DNA of 64,000 nucleotides from positions 65,326,149 through 65,390,148 of the forward strand of contig NC_135505.1 of NCBI RefSeq assembly GCF_052857255.1, given 5' to 3'. A model generated the notes under the pieces. That model was not told the DNA's origin. It ran no database searches and saw nothing but the letters and a program-made list of their open reading frames with translations. Shown piece by piece: positions 33,782 through 43,929 of the stretch. The stretch is from Amblyomma americanum (taxonomy: Eukaryota > Arthropoda > Arachnida > Ixodida > Ixodidae). The first letter of the stretch is position 1. Every line of letters starts with the position of its first letter. The position numbers and the translations under genes were made by a program.

Positions 33782-33807
33782 ATATATATATATATATATA
33801 TATATAT
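33782..33807. repeat. (TA)n microsatellite
   Basis: Thirteen uninterrupted AT dinucleotides directly downstream of the poly(A) signal of the candidate gene. Confidence 0.95.
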
Positions 33808-34810
33808 TGTGTTTAGCAGACTTGAAGAGCACCGTCGGGATCACACGGAATTATAAGCCCTCAATTTGATTATACAGGGAAAGGGTAAATGTTGAAAATT
33901 TGATTGCCAGGAAAATTTCTGGCTGCTCGCAACGATCAGAGCTCTGAAATGATTCGCGTGCATCTTAACTAAGATCATAAATGGCAGAGAAAGCAAGTGT
34001 ACGCCGTAAAGACGCATTGTCAGGCTCCACTTTCAGCTTCCGCCCACAGCTCGTGTGAAGGGGCGAACATAACAGAGAATCATAGACAAATTGTCTGACA
34101 ACCTGTTATTCCGCTTTGTCCTGGTTTTTCTAGCCTATCTTGCCGGAAGAATGAACGGCCGGGATGAATCAAGGATCGACACGTGTCTTGTGGTGTTTTC
34201 ATCCCCATGCGGTGTTGTTTGATTGAACCCAGCAGCGGCGGCCGCATTTCGGTGGAAGTGAAACGCAAAAGGCCCTCGTGTGCTGTGCGACCTCAGTGCG
34301 CGGTAAATATTCTATTAGAGTAGCCAAACAAACCAGCAAACCTTGGATTGCGCTGGCTCGTGTCATAAAATTTCACTTTGAAAAATGAGCACAATGCGTC
34401 TCGAAATGTAATAAAAAACTTGGGAGGCTCTCTTTTTCAGATGCGATCACCATTTCGTTTGTGCGAAGACTTAGTTGCGGATCGATATCGATGGCGAAAA
34501 TGATTTTCCGAACTCCTGTCAAGTGTCTCGCCGAATAGAGCGGGACGTCAGCGAGCAGTGGTAACTCTTCTGAAGCAAAAAAATATATATGGAAGTCCTT
34601 TAAACACGTTTGTAAGGTTAAAAGTTTGTGTTTTTAATGGCTGTCTGCCCTACTGATTTACTGAGCAACTGATTTACAACCTCGGTTATTAGGTGATACG
34701 TCCGACTACAATCTAAAATTTCAGGATGTACACAAACTGTATGCTTGTGTTTTTATTGTCGGGATACGACTGGGACTGCCCCTTCCTCGTTACGAACCAT
34801 GGAAAGACTA
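33808..34810. other. Intergenic stretch with a SINE relic
   Basis: Nothing coding is recognised. At 34215-34312 the text GCATTTCGGTGGAAGTGAAACGC, followed by CTCGTGTGCTGTGCGACCTCAGTGC, is a piece of the tick SINE body, lacking both ends. Confidence 0.5.
34215..34312 (+). mobile_element. SINE body fragment
   Basis: It matches the GTGTGCTGTGCGATGTCAGTG core of the SINE at 5029-5339 with several substitutions. Neither the tRNA head nor the tail is recognisable. Confidence 0.6.
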
Positions 34811-34947
34811 TGGCAACAGATAATCGTCCTAAAGACGACGTGGAGAAATTGTCTGGTGTGTGCGCGCGACCCGCTCGGTGTTCGCTGGGATCTGTGGCCG
34901 GTTCTCCGGTCATCCTTGTGCCTGCCTAGACTTCGGGCCACGCAACA
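34811..34947 (+). repeat. 5' LTR of gypsy C
   Basis: Shares GATAATC, CCTAAAGACGA, GTGGAG, GGTGTGTGCGCGCGA and GGCCACG(C/T)AACA with the 3' LTR. Unusually short for a gypsy LTR. Confidence 0.8.
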
Positions 34948-35026
34948 TCTTTGGTGGAAGTGCTGCTTAGACGATCTAAACGCCACGCAGCTCCGAAGCG
35001 GTCGTCAGGCCAGGTCTGCTGCCGTC

Positions 35027-35340
35027 ATGTCTCCATCCGGCGAGTCACGCATCACTCCTTCTGCTCCTTTTGTGGTCGTGGCTTCTCCGCGTGACCCCGG
35101 TACCTTTTCTGGGAACGACGGCACCGATGTCGACGACTGGTTCAGCCTGCATGAATGAGTGAGCGCCTATAACCGGTGGGATCTCACCGTGATGCTATTA
35201 ATGATATTTTAGTGGCACGGCGCGGGTCTGGTACGAAACTCATGAACACGAAACGACAAGCTGGCCCACGTTTGACTTTGTTTGACAGACCCGACGACCG
35301 AAAGCTCTCTGCGAGAAAGCAGCTCGCGTCGCGCGCACAC
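35027..35340 (+). pseudogene. gag: gag of gypsy C, truncated
   Basis: ATG at 35027 opens MSPSGESRITPSAPF, then DPGTFSGNDGTDVDDWFSLHE, typical of the start of a gypsy Gag. A stop and frameshifts follow. The text continues as VSAYNRWDLTVM and later RPDDRKLSARKQLASRAHT in another frame (about 35283-35340). There the antisense LTR scrap takes over within the shared word GCGCGCACAC. The C-terminal part of Gag and the nucleocapsid zinc knuckle are absent. Confidence 0.7.
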
Positions 35341-35386
35341 ACCGGATACTTCCTCCACATCGCCTTTACGAAGATTATTAGTTGCA
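35328..35386 (-). repeat. Antisense LTR fragment inside gypsy C
   Basis: GCGCGCACACACCGGATACT and the following CCTCCACATCGCCTTTACGAAGATTATTAGTTGCA are the reverse complement of the first 60 bp of this element's own LTR (compare 38813-38875). It ends exactly at the LTR terminus. It joins gag on the left through GCGCGCACAC and protease on the right through TTGCA, both words being present in either partner. Confidence 0.75.
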
Positions 35387-35832
35387 AGCCACTATCGACC
35401 GTGTTCCTGTGCGCGCCCTGATTGACACCGGTGCTCATGTATCAGTTATGAGTGCTGCCTTCCACCGTCACCTCCGCAAAGTCCTCACGCCTGCCATGTC
35501 CCGTGAGCGTGTCACGGATGGTGGCACGCCTGCTGTCGACGCTATGTGTGAGAGAGAGAGAGAGACTCTTTAATGAAGAAACAGAGAATTTAGCCGGCGT
35601 TTTAATATCGCTGGCATGCTACTCTGCATGCTACTCTGCATGCTACTCAGCATGAACGCTATGTGTACCGCACGCGTTACTTATGCCGGTCAAAGTATAC
35701 CGGTTCCGTTCACCGTGCTGACCACCTTTGCCCGTAACCTTATCCTCGGATTGGGTTTTTCGACTGAACATTCTGCCCTCATTGACTCCTCGCACAGTAT
35801 CCTACACCTCGAACTTCCACTGCTGGATTAAT
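35381..35832 (+). pseudogene. pol: Aspartic protease of gypsy C, split by a LINE scrap
   Basis: QATIDRVPVRALIDTGAHVS carries the intact catalytic DTGA motif (about 35382-35441). The domain continues to DAMC at 35548, is broken by the 35550-35655 insertion, and resumes as TARVTYAGQSIPVPF and NLILGLGFSTEHSALID (the second conserved ILG-x-D/G-F block, about 35665-35800). Removing the insertion and one target copy restores the frame. It would cleave the Gag-Pol polyprotein. Confidence 0.75.
35550..35655 (-). mobile_element. 5'-truncated LINE 3' end with (TC)n tail and 11-bp target duplication
   Basis: On the minus strand the 106-bp insert ends ...TTCATTAAAGAGTCTCTCTCTCTCTC, a LINE 3' UTR with a simple-sequence tail. 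It is flanked by ACGCTATGTGT at 35539-35549 and 35656-35666. The other end contains three 12-bp GCATGCTACTCT units (35614-35649). Confidence 0.8.
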
Positions 35833-36194
35833 AACCAGTCGACATATCACTGCGACTGTTAAGTACCGAATATGCTCGCCTGTCATCCCGAATCGCCTCT
35901 TTCGTTCCACTGGCCCCATCTCGCCCAGTTCCCGATGGCGACTATCTCGTTACGCCCAACATTGACCTCCTGCTGACCCGAAACGTTGGTGTACCTCATA
36001 CCATCGCCACCGTCCAAGCAAACGCCCCCTTTCTGCCTTTCCTCCATTTCGGCGTCTGTTCTCAAGTGATCCCGTCCGGCATCTGCGTGGCTACACTGTC
36101 CCCTCTCGCTCCTTGCCACGTCGCTAAGTTCGAAGCCACCTCTGCTCGAGACACCGCCGCCCCGCGCCGGCAGTCTCCACTGTCGCAGGACTGT

Positions 36195-37000
36195 GATGCC
36201 CACCGACCTCTGTCCCGACCAAACTGCCCAGCTACGTGCCCTTCTCGAATCTTTTTAGGATATTTTGATGTGAGAAACACCGCGCTGGGTCAAACTCCCG
36301 CCGTCAGGCACCACATTGAAAGCGGCGATGACCCTCCCATCCGTCGCCGCCCCTACCGGGTCTCTCACGCCGAGCGTCAGGTTATTAATGCGTAAGTTAC
36401 TAAAACGTTTTCGAAAACCATTATCGAACCGTCCTACAGTCCCTGAGCCTCACCAGTAGCAATTGTCAAAAAAAAAGGATGGCTACTAGCGTTTTTGCAT
36501 TGATTACTGCCACTTGCATGAAATCACTAAAAAAGACTTGTACCCCCTCCGAGGTATCGATGACGCGCTTGACTCCATGGTGCCAATTTCTTCTCATCAA
36601 CCGGACTTCGCTTCGGGTATTGGCAAATTGCTTTAGATGACCAGGACCGTGACAAGATCGCATTTGAGACCCCTGAAGGCCTTTATCAATTTAGATTATG
36701 CCTTTCGGGTTTTGGAACGTGCCGGCCACATACGAACGCATAATGGATGCCCTTTTGCAAGGCTTTGATTGGTCCACCTGCCTGAGCTTATTCGACGACG
36801 ACATTTTCTTTCGCCCACATTTTCCTGTCACCTCGCTTACCTTTTCCAGATCTTTCCCTTTTTCGTCATGCCGGCCTGCAGCTCAAGTCGTCTAAAGGCC
36901 AGTTCGGGCGCCGTCAGCTCACCATCTTGGGTCATGTCGTCGACAAGATGGGGGTGCACCCTACCCTGATAAGATCCGAGCCGTCAAAGTTTTTTCCCGG
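36195..37000 (+). pseudogene. pol: Reverse transcriptase of gypsy C
   Basis: Fragments in several frames: PTDLCPDQTAQLRALLESF (leader to RT), IDYCHLHEITKKDLYPL, and MPFGFWNVPATYERIMDALLQG near 36700-36765. A CLSLFDDDIFF region at 36780-36810 stands where the YLDD box should be, now scrambled by an indel. An RVLTILGHVVDKMGV-like read follows near 36920. At least five frameshifts or stops. Confidence 0.75.
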
Positions 37001-37101
37001 TCACGTTTTTGTAAAGACGCCACCTTCATCTAGGGACCCGACCAAGCACAAGCGTTTTCCGACCTGCGGCTTGCTACCATGCCAGTCCTAGCAACTTCAA
37101 T

Positions 37102-37470
37102 GTGACTGCTCCCACTGAAGTCCGCACTGACGCCAGTGGCTACGGCATCGGCGCTGTCCTCTCTCCGAGGCAATCCGGACAGCAACATGTCATCGTCTAC
37201 GCCAGCCGCCTCCTCTCTAGCCCGGAGCGGAATCACTCAATTACCAAACGTGAGTGTTTAGCCCTTGTCCGGGTTGTTGGGAAATTCCGCCCGTATTTAT
37301 ACGGACGCCTCTTTACAGTTGCCACAGACCACCATGCGTTTTGCTGGCTATTTCCTTGAAAGACACTTCAGGATGGCTTCGTCATTGGGCACTGAGCCTG
37401 CAGCAGTACGATTACTCTGTACTCTAAAGGTCTGGTCGCTTGCACGCCGATGCCGACTGCCTTTCCTGTT
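37102..37470 (+). pseudogene. pol: RNase H of gypsy C
   Basis: EVRTDASGYGIGAVLSPRQ (first Asp), VIVYASRLLSSPERNHSITK, RECLALVRVVGKFRPYLYGR and FTVATDHHAFCWL (the TDHHAL motif) lie in order in one frame of 85 residues. Downstream, LKVWSLARRCRLPFLLP is the LHADADCLS-type end, in another frame. Confidence 0.8.
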
Positions 37471-37539
37471 ACCCCGTTGGCCCGTGTGACAATTCTGGCA
37501 CTGACAATGAGGACGCTCTGTGTTCTCTCTGCCCTCACT

Positions 37540-38812
37540 AACATGGCGAAGAACAGCGCCAAGATGCCGAGCAGCGCCCAATTATCGACCGCCTCCACAC
37601 CTTCCCATTCGACCCTCCGATGCGCCGCTTTGTGCTCCGTGATGGACTTCTATACTGCAGGAGCCTTAACCAATGTGGCCCAGACCTCCTTCTCGTAGTG
37701 CCTAAACCCCTTCGCACTGCTGTCCACCAAGAGCTGCATGATCTCCCCACTGCTGGTCACTTGGGTGTCTTCCGCACTTACGACCGCGCTGTCGATTCTT
37801 TTGGACCCGCCTCTACCGCTGTGTACTCCGCTATGTTGCAGCCTGCGATGAATGCCAGCGCAGGAAACGCCCCACCGCTCTCTCAGCCGGTCTGCTTCAG
37901 ACCATTGACGCCCCATTTGAAACATTCCATCTCGTCGGCTTAGACCTTTTGGGACCGTTTCCGGCATCCACCTCGGGGAAGAAATGGGTGGCTGTTGCCA
38001 CAGACTACGCTACTCGTTATGCGATCATGCGGGCACTCCCCACCAGTGATGTTGCCGATGTTGTTTTGAGCGACCACATCTTACATCTTGGTGCTCCCCG
38101 TCAAGTTCTAACCGACCGAGGCTGATGCTTTCTCTCCAGAGTAGTATTTGACATTATTCGGTCATGCTCTACAAAACATAAGCTCAGCACCGCCTACCAC
38201 CCGCAAATTGCCTCCCAGAAAGCCTCAACCGCACTCTCAATGATATTCTGGCTATGTACGTTTTTCCGGACCATCGCGACTAGGATATCGCTCTCCCCTA
38301 AATGGCCTTCGCCTACAACTCCTCCCGCCATTACACTGCCGGTTACTCCCCTTTTTTTTCTTTTGTACGGCCGAGAGCCCCTCCTACCTCTGGACACGCT
38401 GCTTCCCACTTCTACTGCCCCTCCGTCTGCATACGCCCACGACGTCCTTACTCGCACTGACCACGGCCGCCAACTCGCATGCTCCGAGCTACTCGCTTCC
38501 CAGACCTCTCAGCAGGAATTCTACAACGGCCGTCCCCGTATGGTCTCCTGCTGCCTTTGCTCCTCGTCCTGCTTTGGTCACCACCTCGCCGCGTGGGGCT
38601 CTCTTAAAAACTTCTCCCGCTATATTGGCCCGTACCATGTCCTGCGCCAAGTCACCGCAGTAATCTACGAGATCAGTGCGGCCTTCCGTGGTGCCACGTC
38701 CTCTCAGCATCAGACTGATATTGTGCACGTTTCCGGACTCAAACGTTACGTCTCGCATCCCCTTCACTGCCCTAATGTACACTGGTACGGTGCCTTTTCG
38801 ACCAGGGGGCCG
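37540..38812 (+). pseudogene. pol: Integrase of gypsy C
   Basis: The zinc-binding region HQELHDLPTAGHLGVFRTYD (37720-37780) keeps the HLG motif. The core has VAVATDYATRYAIMRALP (first Asp, about 37990-38040) and APRQVLTDRG (second Asp, about 38095-38123), followed by a stop. The catalytic Glu region near 38210 is degraded. The C-terminal part (38340-38800) holds LLYGREPLLPLDTLLPTS, a GPYHVLRQVTAVIYEI module and the polypurine tract. Order and spacing are those of a normal gypsy. Confidence 0.75.
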
Positions 38813-38948
38813 TGCAACGGATAATCTTCCTAAAGACGAAGTGGAGGAAGTGTCCGGTGTGTGCGCGCGATCCGCGCGGTGTTCGCAGTGATCTGTGCCC
38901 TGGGCTCCGGTCGTCCTTGTGGCTGCCTACACTCCAGGCCACGTAACA
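38813..38948 (+). repeat. 3' LTR of gypsy C
   Basis: Starts TGCAACGGATAATC right after the AGGGGGCCG polypurine tract and ends GGCCACGTAACA. Confidence 0.8.
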
Positions 38949-39758
38949 ATATTTCATACATGTGTGACATCATGGTCAATCTTAATATGCAGCAGGTAGC
39001 TAGGTAGTTAACGCCGTTGTCTCGCCTCTTAAGGTCTTACTAGTGCACGATATTGTGACAGTGCGCAGCGCGTCTACGGAGGGCCGCCATATCTGACGAT
39101 ATCTTTCTTTCTGGGACACCGGAGGCGCTTGAGGAACAAACGGTATGGCACCAGGAATCATAGGGTGTCGGGGGCCAATGCTCATTAGGTGTCGAAATGC
39201 CGACAGCCTGGCCCTCATCTTTATTTGCGTGCCGACAGGCATTCAACAGGTCAAGAATGCCCCGTAAGAGTGAAAGAGGCGCCGGCAGGAGGAGGAAAGA
39301 CCCAAGCCTGCGAGGGGTACGGGGAAGAAGGGAAATGCTGGAAGGCATCGGAACTGAAGGGAGGGCAAGGAAGACTCTCTAGCCTGGAAATAGGAATTGA
39401 CGAAATGGTGGGGGAAAAAGACGAGGAAAGCTAGTAGTCAGTAGGGTGACGAGCAGGGCCCGAGAAGGCACCGCTGGGAGTCTGTCCTGCGGCGCTTGGG
39501 GTGAAGCCGAGCCTCAGCGAACGAACAACGTGAACTCCGCAGTCCCTTCTTCCCTTTTGACAAACACTGGGGCGCCAACGCAGCGGCATGGAAACTTGGG
39601 CACCCAAGCCCTGGCACCATCTGTTCGGTAATATGTAATTCTTTAATATATGCTTTGTTCCAACTGAGTATAGTGGTGTCCTCCTCCCCGTCCCTTGTGG
39701 ACGCGCACAGTATGTAGGATCGTCAAGATATCGTGGAGTCACTTCTTTTTTCTGTGAC
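38949..39758. other. Unassigned stretch before the CR1-like LINE ORF1
   Basis: Partly GC-rich (39240-39620) with overlapping open frames on both strands and no recognisable domain. It may include the LINE 5' UTR (towards 39758) and an LTR-like fragment, but I could not find a partner repeat in the window. Confidence 0.35.
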
Positions 39759-40462
39759 GATGAAAGAAATTGAAGCAGCCGGACCTCCTATGAAACCTGC
39801 TGGTTCAGCCGGTGCCTCCGAGAGGGAACGTCTCGACCTACCGAGTGACGCAAGCAGCCAGGCAAACTTGCTGCACTCGGAAGAAAGCAATGATTTTTCA
39901 GCTGTTGAGTGATTTATTTGAGTCCTGTACAAAAGACCAGACTAATATTGCTCAGAGGTACAGCGCTAATGCTGCGCGAGTATGTTCACTGTCTTCACGG
40001 AGCTAAGATCGTCGGCGCACAATCTGTTTGTGCCAAAGACTCCCACTGATACTCTCAACCGCATCAACAGGCAATCCCCATCTGTGGTCTTGGAGGCTTG
40101 CTTCCCGGTAGAGATTAAAGACGTGAGGGCGAATCTTTAGAGGAATGTCGTCGCCACCTATATCGCAGAGAAGAATACACTTGTAAATTTCAGCACAATG
40201 AAAACACTCTGTGGCACCAGCTTTCCTTCTTTCAAGGTAACGGCACTGCGCTAGGCGTCATTTAGGACGTCAACGGAAGCAACTGCGTCTCCAACCTGCC
40301 CATTTTCATCCAACCATCAACCGAGGGCGCACGGATACTGGAAGCTCAGCGCCTTAGGAGTTCAAAGTGCGAGATCTTTACTTTTTAAAGGTACTCCATT
40401 CCAGCGTACGTTAAGCGGCCCGCTTCCAAAACGTAGTCTGCCCTTCAGTTCCAATGTCCCTT

Positions 40463-40635
40463 CAGTGCTGGAAATGCATGAAGATCGGGCACGTGATTAG
40501 TATGTGTAGTTTTTCTTTCGTGTGTCCACGGTGTTCTCAGCCATAAAGCGGCCATGCTTGCAAGCCAAGAGCCCTAAACTGTCTCAACTGCCGCAGCCGT
40601 CATGACGGTGCCTCAAGAGATTGTCCACGCATATA
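40463..40635 (+). pseudogene. LINE-4 ORF1 zinc-knuckle cluster (unit 1)
   Basis: One frame reads QCWKCMKIGHVISMC, then VCPRCSQP, a stop, SGHACKPRALNCLNCRSRHD and GASRDCPR: three consecutive CCHC knuckles of a LINE ORF1, with one internal stop. The same text recurs at 47129-47301. Confidence 0.75.
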
Positions 40636-41344
40636 ATGGGTAAAATGACAAAAGACAAATGCGCGCAGAGAGAAGCCACCGTTCATGTGCGACGACGTCG
40701 TCGCCCTCGTCAAATGTCTTCTAAGAGTGTAGCGGCCATTAAAAAAGGACGGTCCAGAAATTTCCGCTACTTGCACTCCCTCTACACATGCTGCTCAAAA
40801 ACATGAGAGCCATATCACTGGCGCAGCAGGCATGATTTTCGAAGAAATGCCTTGGCCATTCCTACCAGTGCTACACACACCTACAGTGTCCAAGCTGGTA
40901 CTGCGAGCCCGAAGTCTGGAGCCTATTGTTAATCAAGCACAATACCAAACTGCGGTGTAATGCACAGACCTGCAAGTATCTTGGCCATCGGTACTGAAGC
41001 AAGGAACACGCCCAATGACTGAGCATGGACCACGCACCCAGTGTCCTGATCCTACTGCTGGTCGGGCACTAGACCAGGAACCGGTTTACGTTGAAGATGA
41101 GCAAGCAATTGCAATAACGAAGGCCTTAATCAACATCGTGAGCGTGATGCTCTCGAGCCTGCGTAGACCAGCTGCACGAAATTCAATGCAGGTACCGGAT
41201 GTGTTCAATCCAGTCCTTGCAGCTCTTCAGTACTCCGCACAACGGATCCTCCAGCCTCATCCTCCGAGCAGTCGGGGCGTCTCATTTTGCCGTCCGCATT
41301 ATCGACCGCAAGAGCAAGCAGCCGAGTTCCACGGTGGAACATAA

Positions 41345-42554
41345 GCACTGCGTGACAGTCTTGTGTTTAACCATGAAGGACGGTCGCCGTGCTGTACTAA
41401 AGTCGCAACGCTCAGTAGCCCTGAAGGTGAGCAGGCCACAGCTGCGTTAGCCCGTGACTTTCAGCGCATGTGTCTGCTTGCTGTGCTTACTGCATACAGC
41501 ATTTCTCTAATTCCTTTCCTTTCACGCCTGCTCAACGCAAAAATGGATGCTTGGACGAGTTGATATGACATTTTCTAGAGAACAGCGCGAACATGAACAA
41601 GGATTGAAGGAAGACACACCGGCGGGCGCTCTTCTCGAGTGCAGGGCAGCCAACCGAAGCATCATTCTGTTTAACGTCACTGCTCTTCCACTGCCGCTTT
41701 TCCCTCTCTCTTAGCTGGCAGTGGATTTTTTTGTTCTTTTTCTTCTGACAGGTGATAGTCAACAATAACATGCTGATGTATTCGTGTCGCGTTCAACAAC
41801 TGTATTAGGTGGAACCTGCAAAATTTATTTTCTCTTACACTTCTCGTCCGGGAATAATTAAAATCCTATGTAGTACCTGGAATTTTGCCTTGAGAAATTG
41901 CGTAGAACAGGCATTGGTGATGTGTGGAAAAACAATTTAAGGAATTTGTGCATACTGATTTCGCAATCATACTCATAATAACTAAAACCTTGCTGGAGAT
42001 CTCGTTTATTCACGGCCGGAGTCTTCGACTTAAGTGGAAATATTAAGCATCTGACGATAAGAGGCGCCTGTGGAAGCACAGTGGAATTAAATCAGATAAA
42101 CTTCAGAAGGGCACTGCGGTATGCTAAACGTTATTTTCCGTAACCCCACCAAAATTAATTCTTAGTGACCGCAAAATGTTTGGAAATCAGCCTGAAAAAC
42201 GAAAACAAAACTATTCCCTGTTTATGACATGACGGCAATCTTCTCGATGCCAAGACTAATATCTCTGAGCTGCTTAACAGATAAGGCAGCCAAGAGGACC
42301 AAGTCAAGAAGACCAAGAGCAAGAGGCAGCCAGAGGACCATTTTTTGCTCAACAGTAATTTTGGGAACATACATGCATGGTGCAACGAGTATTATACTAA
42401 GTATATTGCAGAAAAAAATTACACGTGAAAGTAACTTGCAGAAAGAGCTTATCTTCTTAAATTTCAATAGGTCATTTCAGCTCCTAGAAGTTGTGAACAA
42501 GTAAAAGTATCTCTGTGGGAATATAGCAAATACCTTACTCTGAAATAAACGTGC
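41345..42554. other. Decayed interior of LINE-4 (no domain recognised)
   Basis: This lies between the ORF1 remnant and the ORF2 end. Open frames on both strands are short. A minus-strand 81-residue frame (42467-42222) is hydrophobic and is discussed under rejected observations. The corresponding stretch of unit 2 (48011-49223) is the same. Confidence 0.4.
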
Positions 42555-42561
42555 ACCAAAT

Positions 42562-42860
42562 ATGCACTCAGCAGCATTTCTTAAGCAGTGCTTTCTTAGA
42601 AGTAAAGTAGAACAACCTCATTTCCATCATACACGATTTGCGCACTGCTTGTCCATAATACAAGCCCTAGAATACGCATGCGTCGTATGGAATCTTAATA
42701 CTAAACGCATCATTGCAACACAGGAAATCATACAACGTATACCCATCCGCTTCATTTCCTCAAGGCGTGGTTTACCTGTCTCACCTACCAACCTCACCAA
42801 TAGACTTTAGACCTTACAACTTAACCAAAATATGCAGGTAATGAAACAAGGCTTCTAGCT
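42562..42860 (+). pseudogene. LINE-4 ORF2 C-terminal fragment (unit 1)
   Basis: CLSIIQALEYACVVWNLNTK and RIIATQEIIQRIPIRFISS match the conserved end of CR1/Jockey-like ORF2 (L-E-Y-A-x-x-V-W-[DN] then I-x-x-x-E-x-[IV]-Q-R). Stop at 42808, and related sequence continues to about 42860. Copy in unit 2: 49231-49529. Confidence 0.75.
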
Positions 42861-43046
42861 AAAGAACCCATAGGCTCTCCTCTAGCGTAGGCTTCTTGCT
42901 GAAAATTTATGCGTGTCGAACAAGACATCAAACCGAGATACTAGCTCGTTTGACAACTGGAAGTAACGCATGCAAGTATCCATTTTTTGCGTGGAGTATA
43001 TGATGACTGGAACAAGCAAAGCTATTACCGGAGCCAGTTGGTTGAT

Positions 43047-43171
43047 CATTATGCGAAGGAATGCGTAAAAGCGGCACAAGAAGACAACACACAAACATAC
43101 GACACAAGTGCTTGTGTCGTGTGTGTGTGTCGTCTTCTTGGGCCGCTTTTAGCGCATTCCTTCGCATAATG
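43047..43171. repeat. Hairpin-forming inverted repeat (unit 1)
   Basis: CATTATGCGAAGGAATGCGT...CACAAG (43047-43107) pairs with CTTGTGTC...ACGCATTCC-complement arm ending TTCGCATAATG (43171). The arms are about 60 nt, with few mismatches and a loop of about 3 nt. The unit 2 copy is at 49716-49842 with two extra bases in the GT-rich part. A MITE-like scrap or LINE tail hairpin are the likely origins. Confidence 0.8.
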
Positions 43172-43324
43172 ATTGGAACAAGTTGCATGAAACCTTTGAA
43201 ACAGCGCTCATTACGTTGATTATATTGATGTTAGACAGCTTCTATTCTGCTATGTTTCACCATGCGTGTATTTTGTAACTTTCATAGCTTTATTTTAGTA
43301 TTCTTCATTCCATGCCCTTCATAT

Positions 43325-43699
43325 GGTCTCGTAGTAGTGGTGACGGCACTCGAAGGAGCAGTGAAGACGGACAGAAGGTGTTCTAAAAGAAAACTTTATT
43401 GGGGTGACTTCCGCCCACAATGGACTCAATCACTCGGCGGCGGCGAAGCAACAAGCGTGCTCGGCGATCGTCGAACAGAATGCCCGCCGCTGTCGGCCGT
43501 GCTCAATTTAAAGCTGGTAGCGAGCTTTCGAGATAAAACGTGCAAAGTTACTAGAATATTTCGCAACAACGTAGGATCAGCTCTGCCTGGCTGCGATAAA
43601 TCGAGATAAATCTAATCGCGTCTTGCGTCGCAAACAACGCGATAAAGTGGCGTGGCGGCAGATTTGAAGAGGGAGCAAAAATTGCAAAGATTCGTGGCA
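43325..43699 (-). repeat. 3' LTR of gypsy A (unit 1)
   Basis: 375 bp, beginning TGCCACGAATC on the minus strand directly after the polypurine tract and ending at the ATAT target site. Nearly identical to 49996-50370, clearly diverged from 55677-56037. Confidence 0.85.
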
Positions 43700-43929
43700 T
43701 TACTCCCCATCTGAAAGAAGTATCGACACGAATGCATTAAAACAAATATTGCGACTAGCAACAAATAAAACGTATCGTGCGAAACTAAACACAGAGTGGA
43801 AATGCAGCGTTATTTAGCGCGCACAATAGGGCTTCAGACAAACTACATAGACAACTTTTCGTCATAGCAGCGTCGCTGGAATGCAATCATTGCACCAGGG
43901 ATGACTTCATAATCCAGATCACCTAGACG

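Larger units (their letters stand above)
34811..38948 (+). mobile_element. Decayed Ty3/gypsy element with short LTRs (gypsy C)
   Basis: Direct LTRs of about 137 bp (34811-34947 and 38813-38948) enclose gag, protease, RT, RNase H and integrase remnants in standard gypsy order on the plus strand. A polypurine tract (ACCAGGGGGCCG) precedes the 3' LTR, and TCTTTGGTGGAAG after the 5' LTR is at the primer-binding position. LTRs differ at roughly one position in five or six, and every reading frame is broken, so the copy is old and dead. It has two secondary rearrangements: an antisense LTR scrap and a LINE scrap (listed separately). Confidence 0.85.
39759..43324 (+). mobile_element. CR1-like LINE (LINE-4), internally deleted; 3' end continues at 56038
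   Basis: ATG at 39759 opens MKEIEAAGPPMKPAGSAGAS, an ORF1 that decays through DTLNRINRQSPSVVLEACFP (about 40050-40110), the CCHC cluster (40463-40635) and MTEHGPRTQCPDPTAGRALD (41015-41344). ORF2 survives only as its C-terminal end (IIQALEYACVVWNLNTKRII, 42655-42725), typical of CR1/Jockey-like RTs. Endonuclease and most of RT are missing. The gypsy A insertion splits its 3' UTR. The remainder, ending AATAAATGAATAAA, lies at 56038-56205. Clade assignment is inference. Confidence 0.65.

Noticed and set aside
39001..39620. GC-rich region with open frames on both strands as a host gene
   Set aside because: No frame contains a recognisable domain, overlapping frames on opposite strands are open for compositional reasons, and the location just before a LINE ORF1 favours retroelement leader sequence.
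42222..42467. Hydrophobic 81-residue minus-strand frame, also present at 48831-49136
   Set aside because: Presence in both units only reflects the recent duplication. It has no homologous domain, lies inside a decayed LINE, and the longer frame in unit 2 arises from a single base change.
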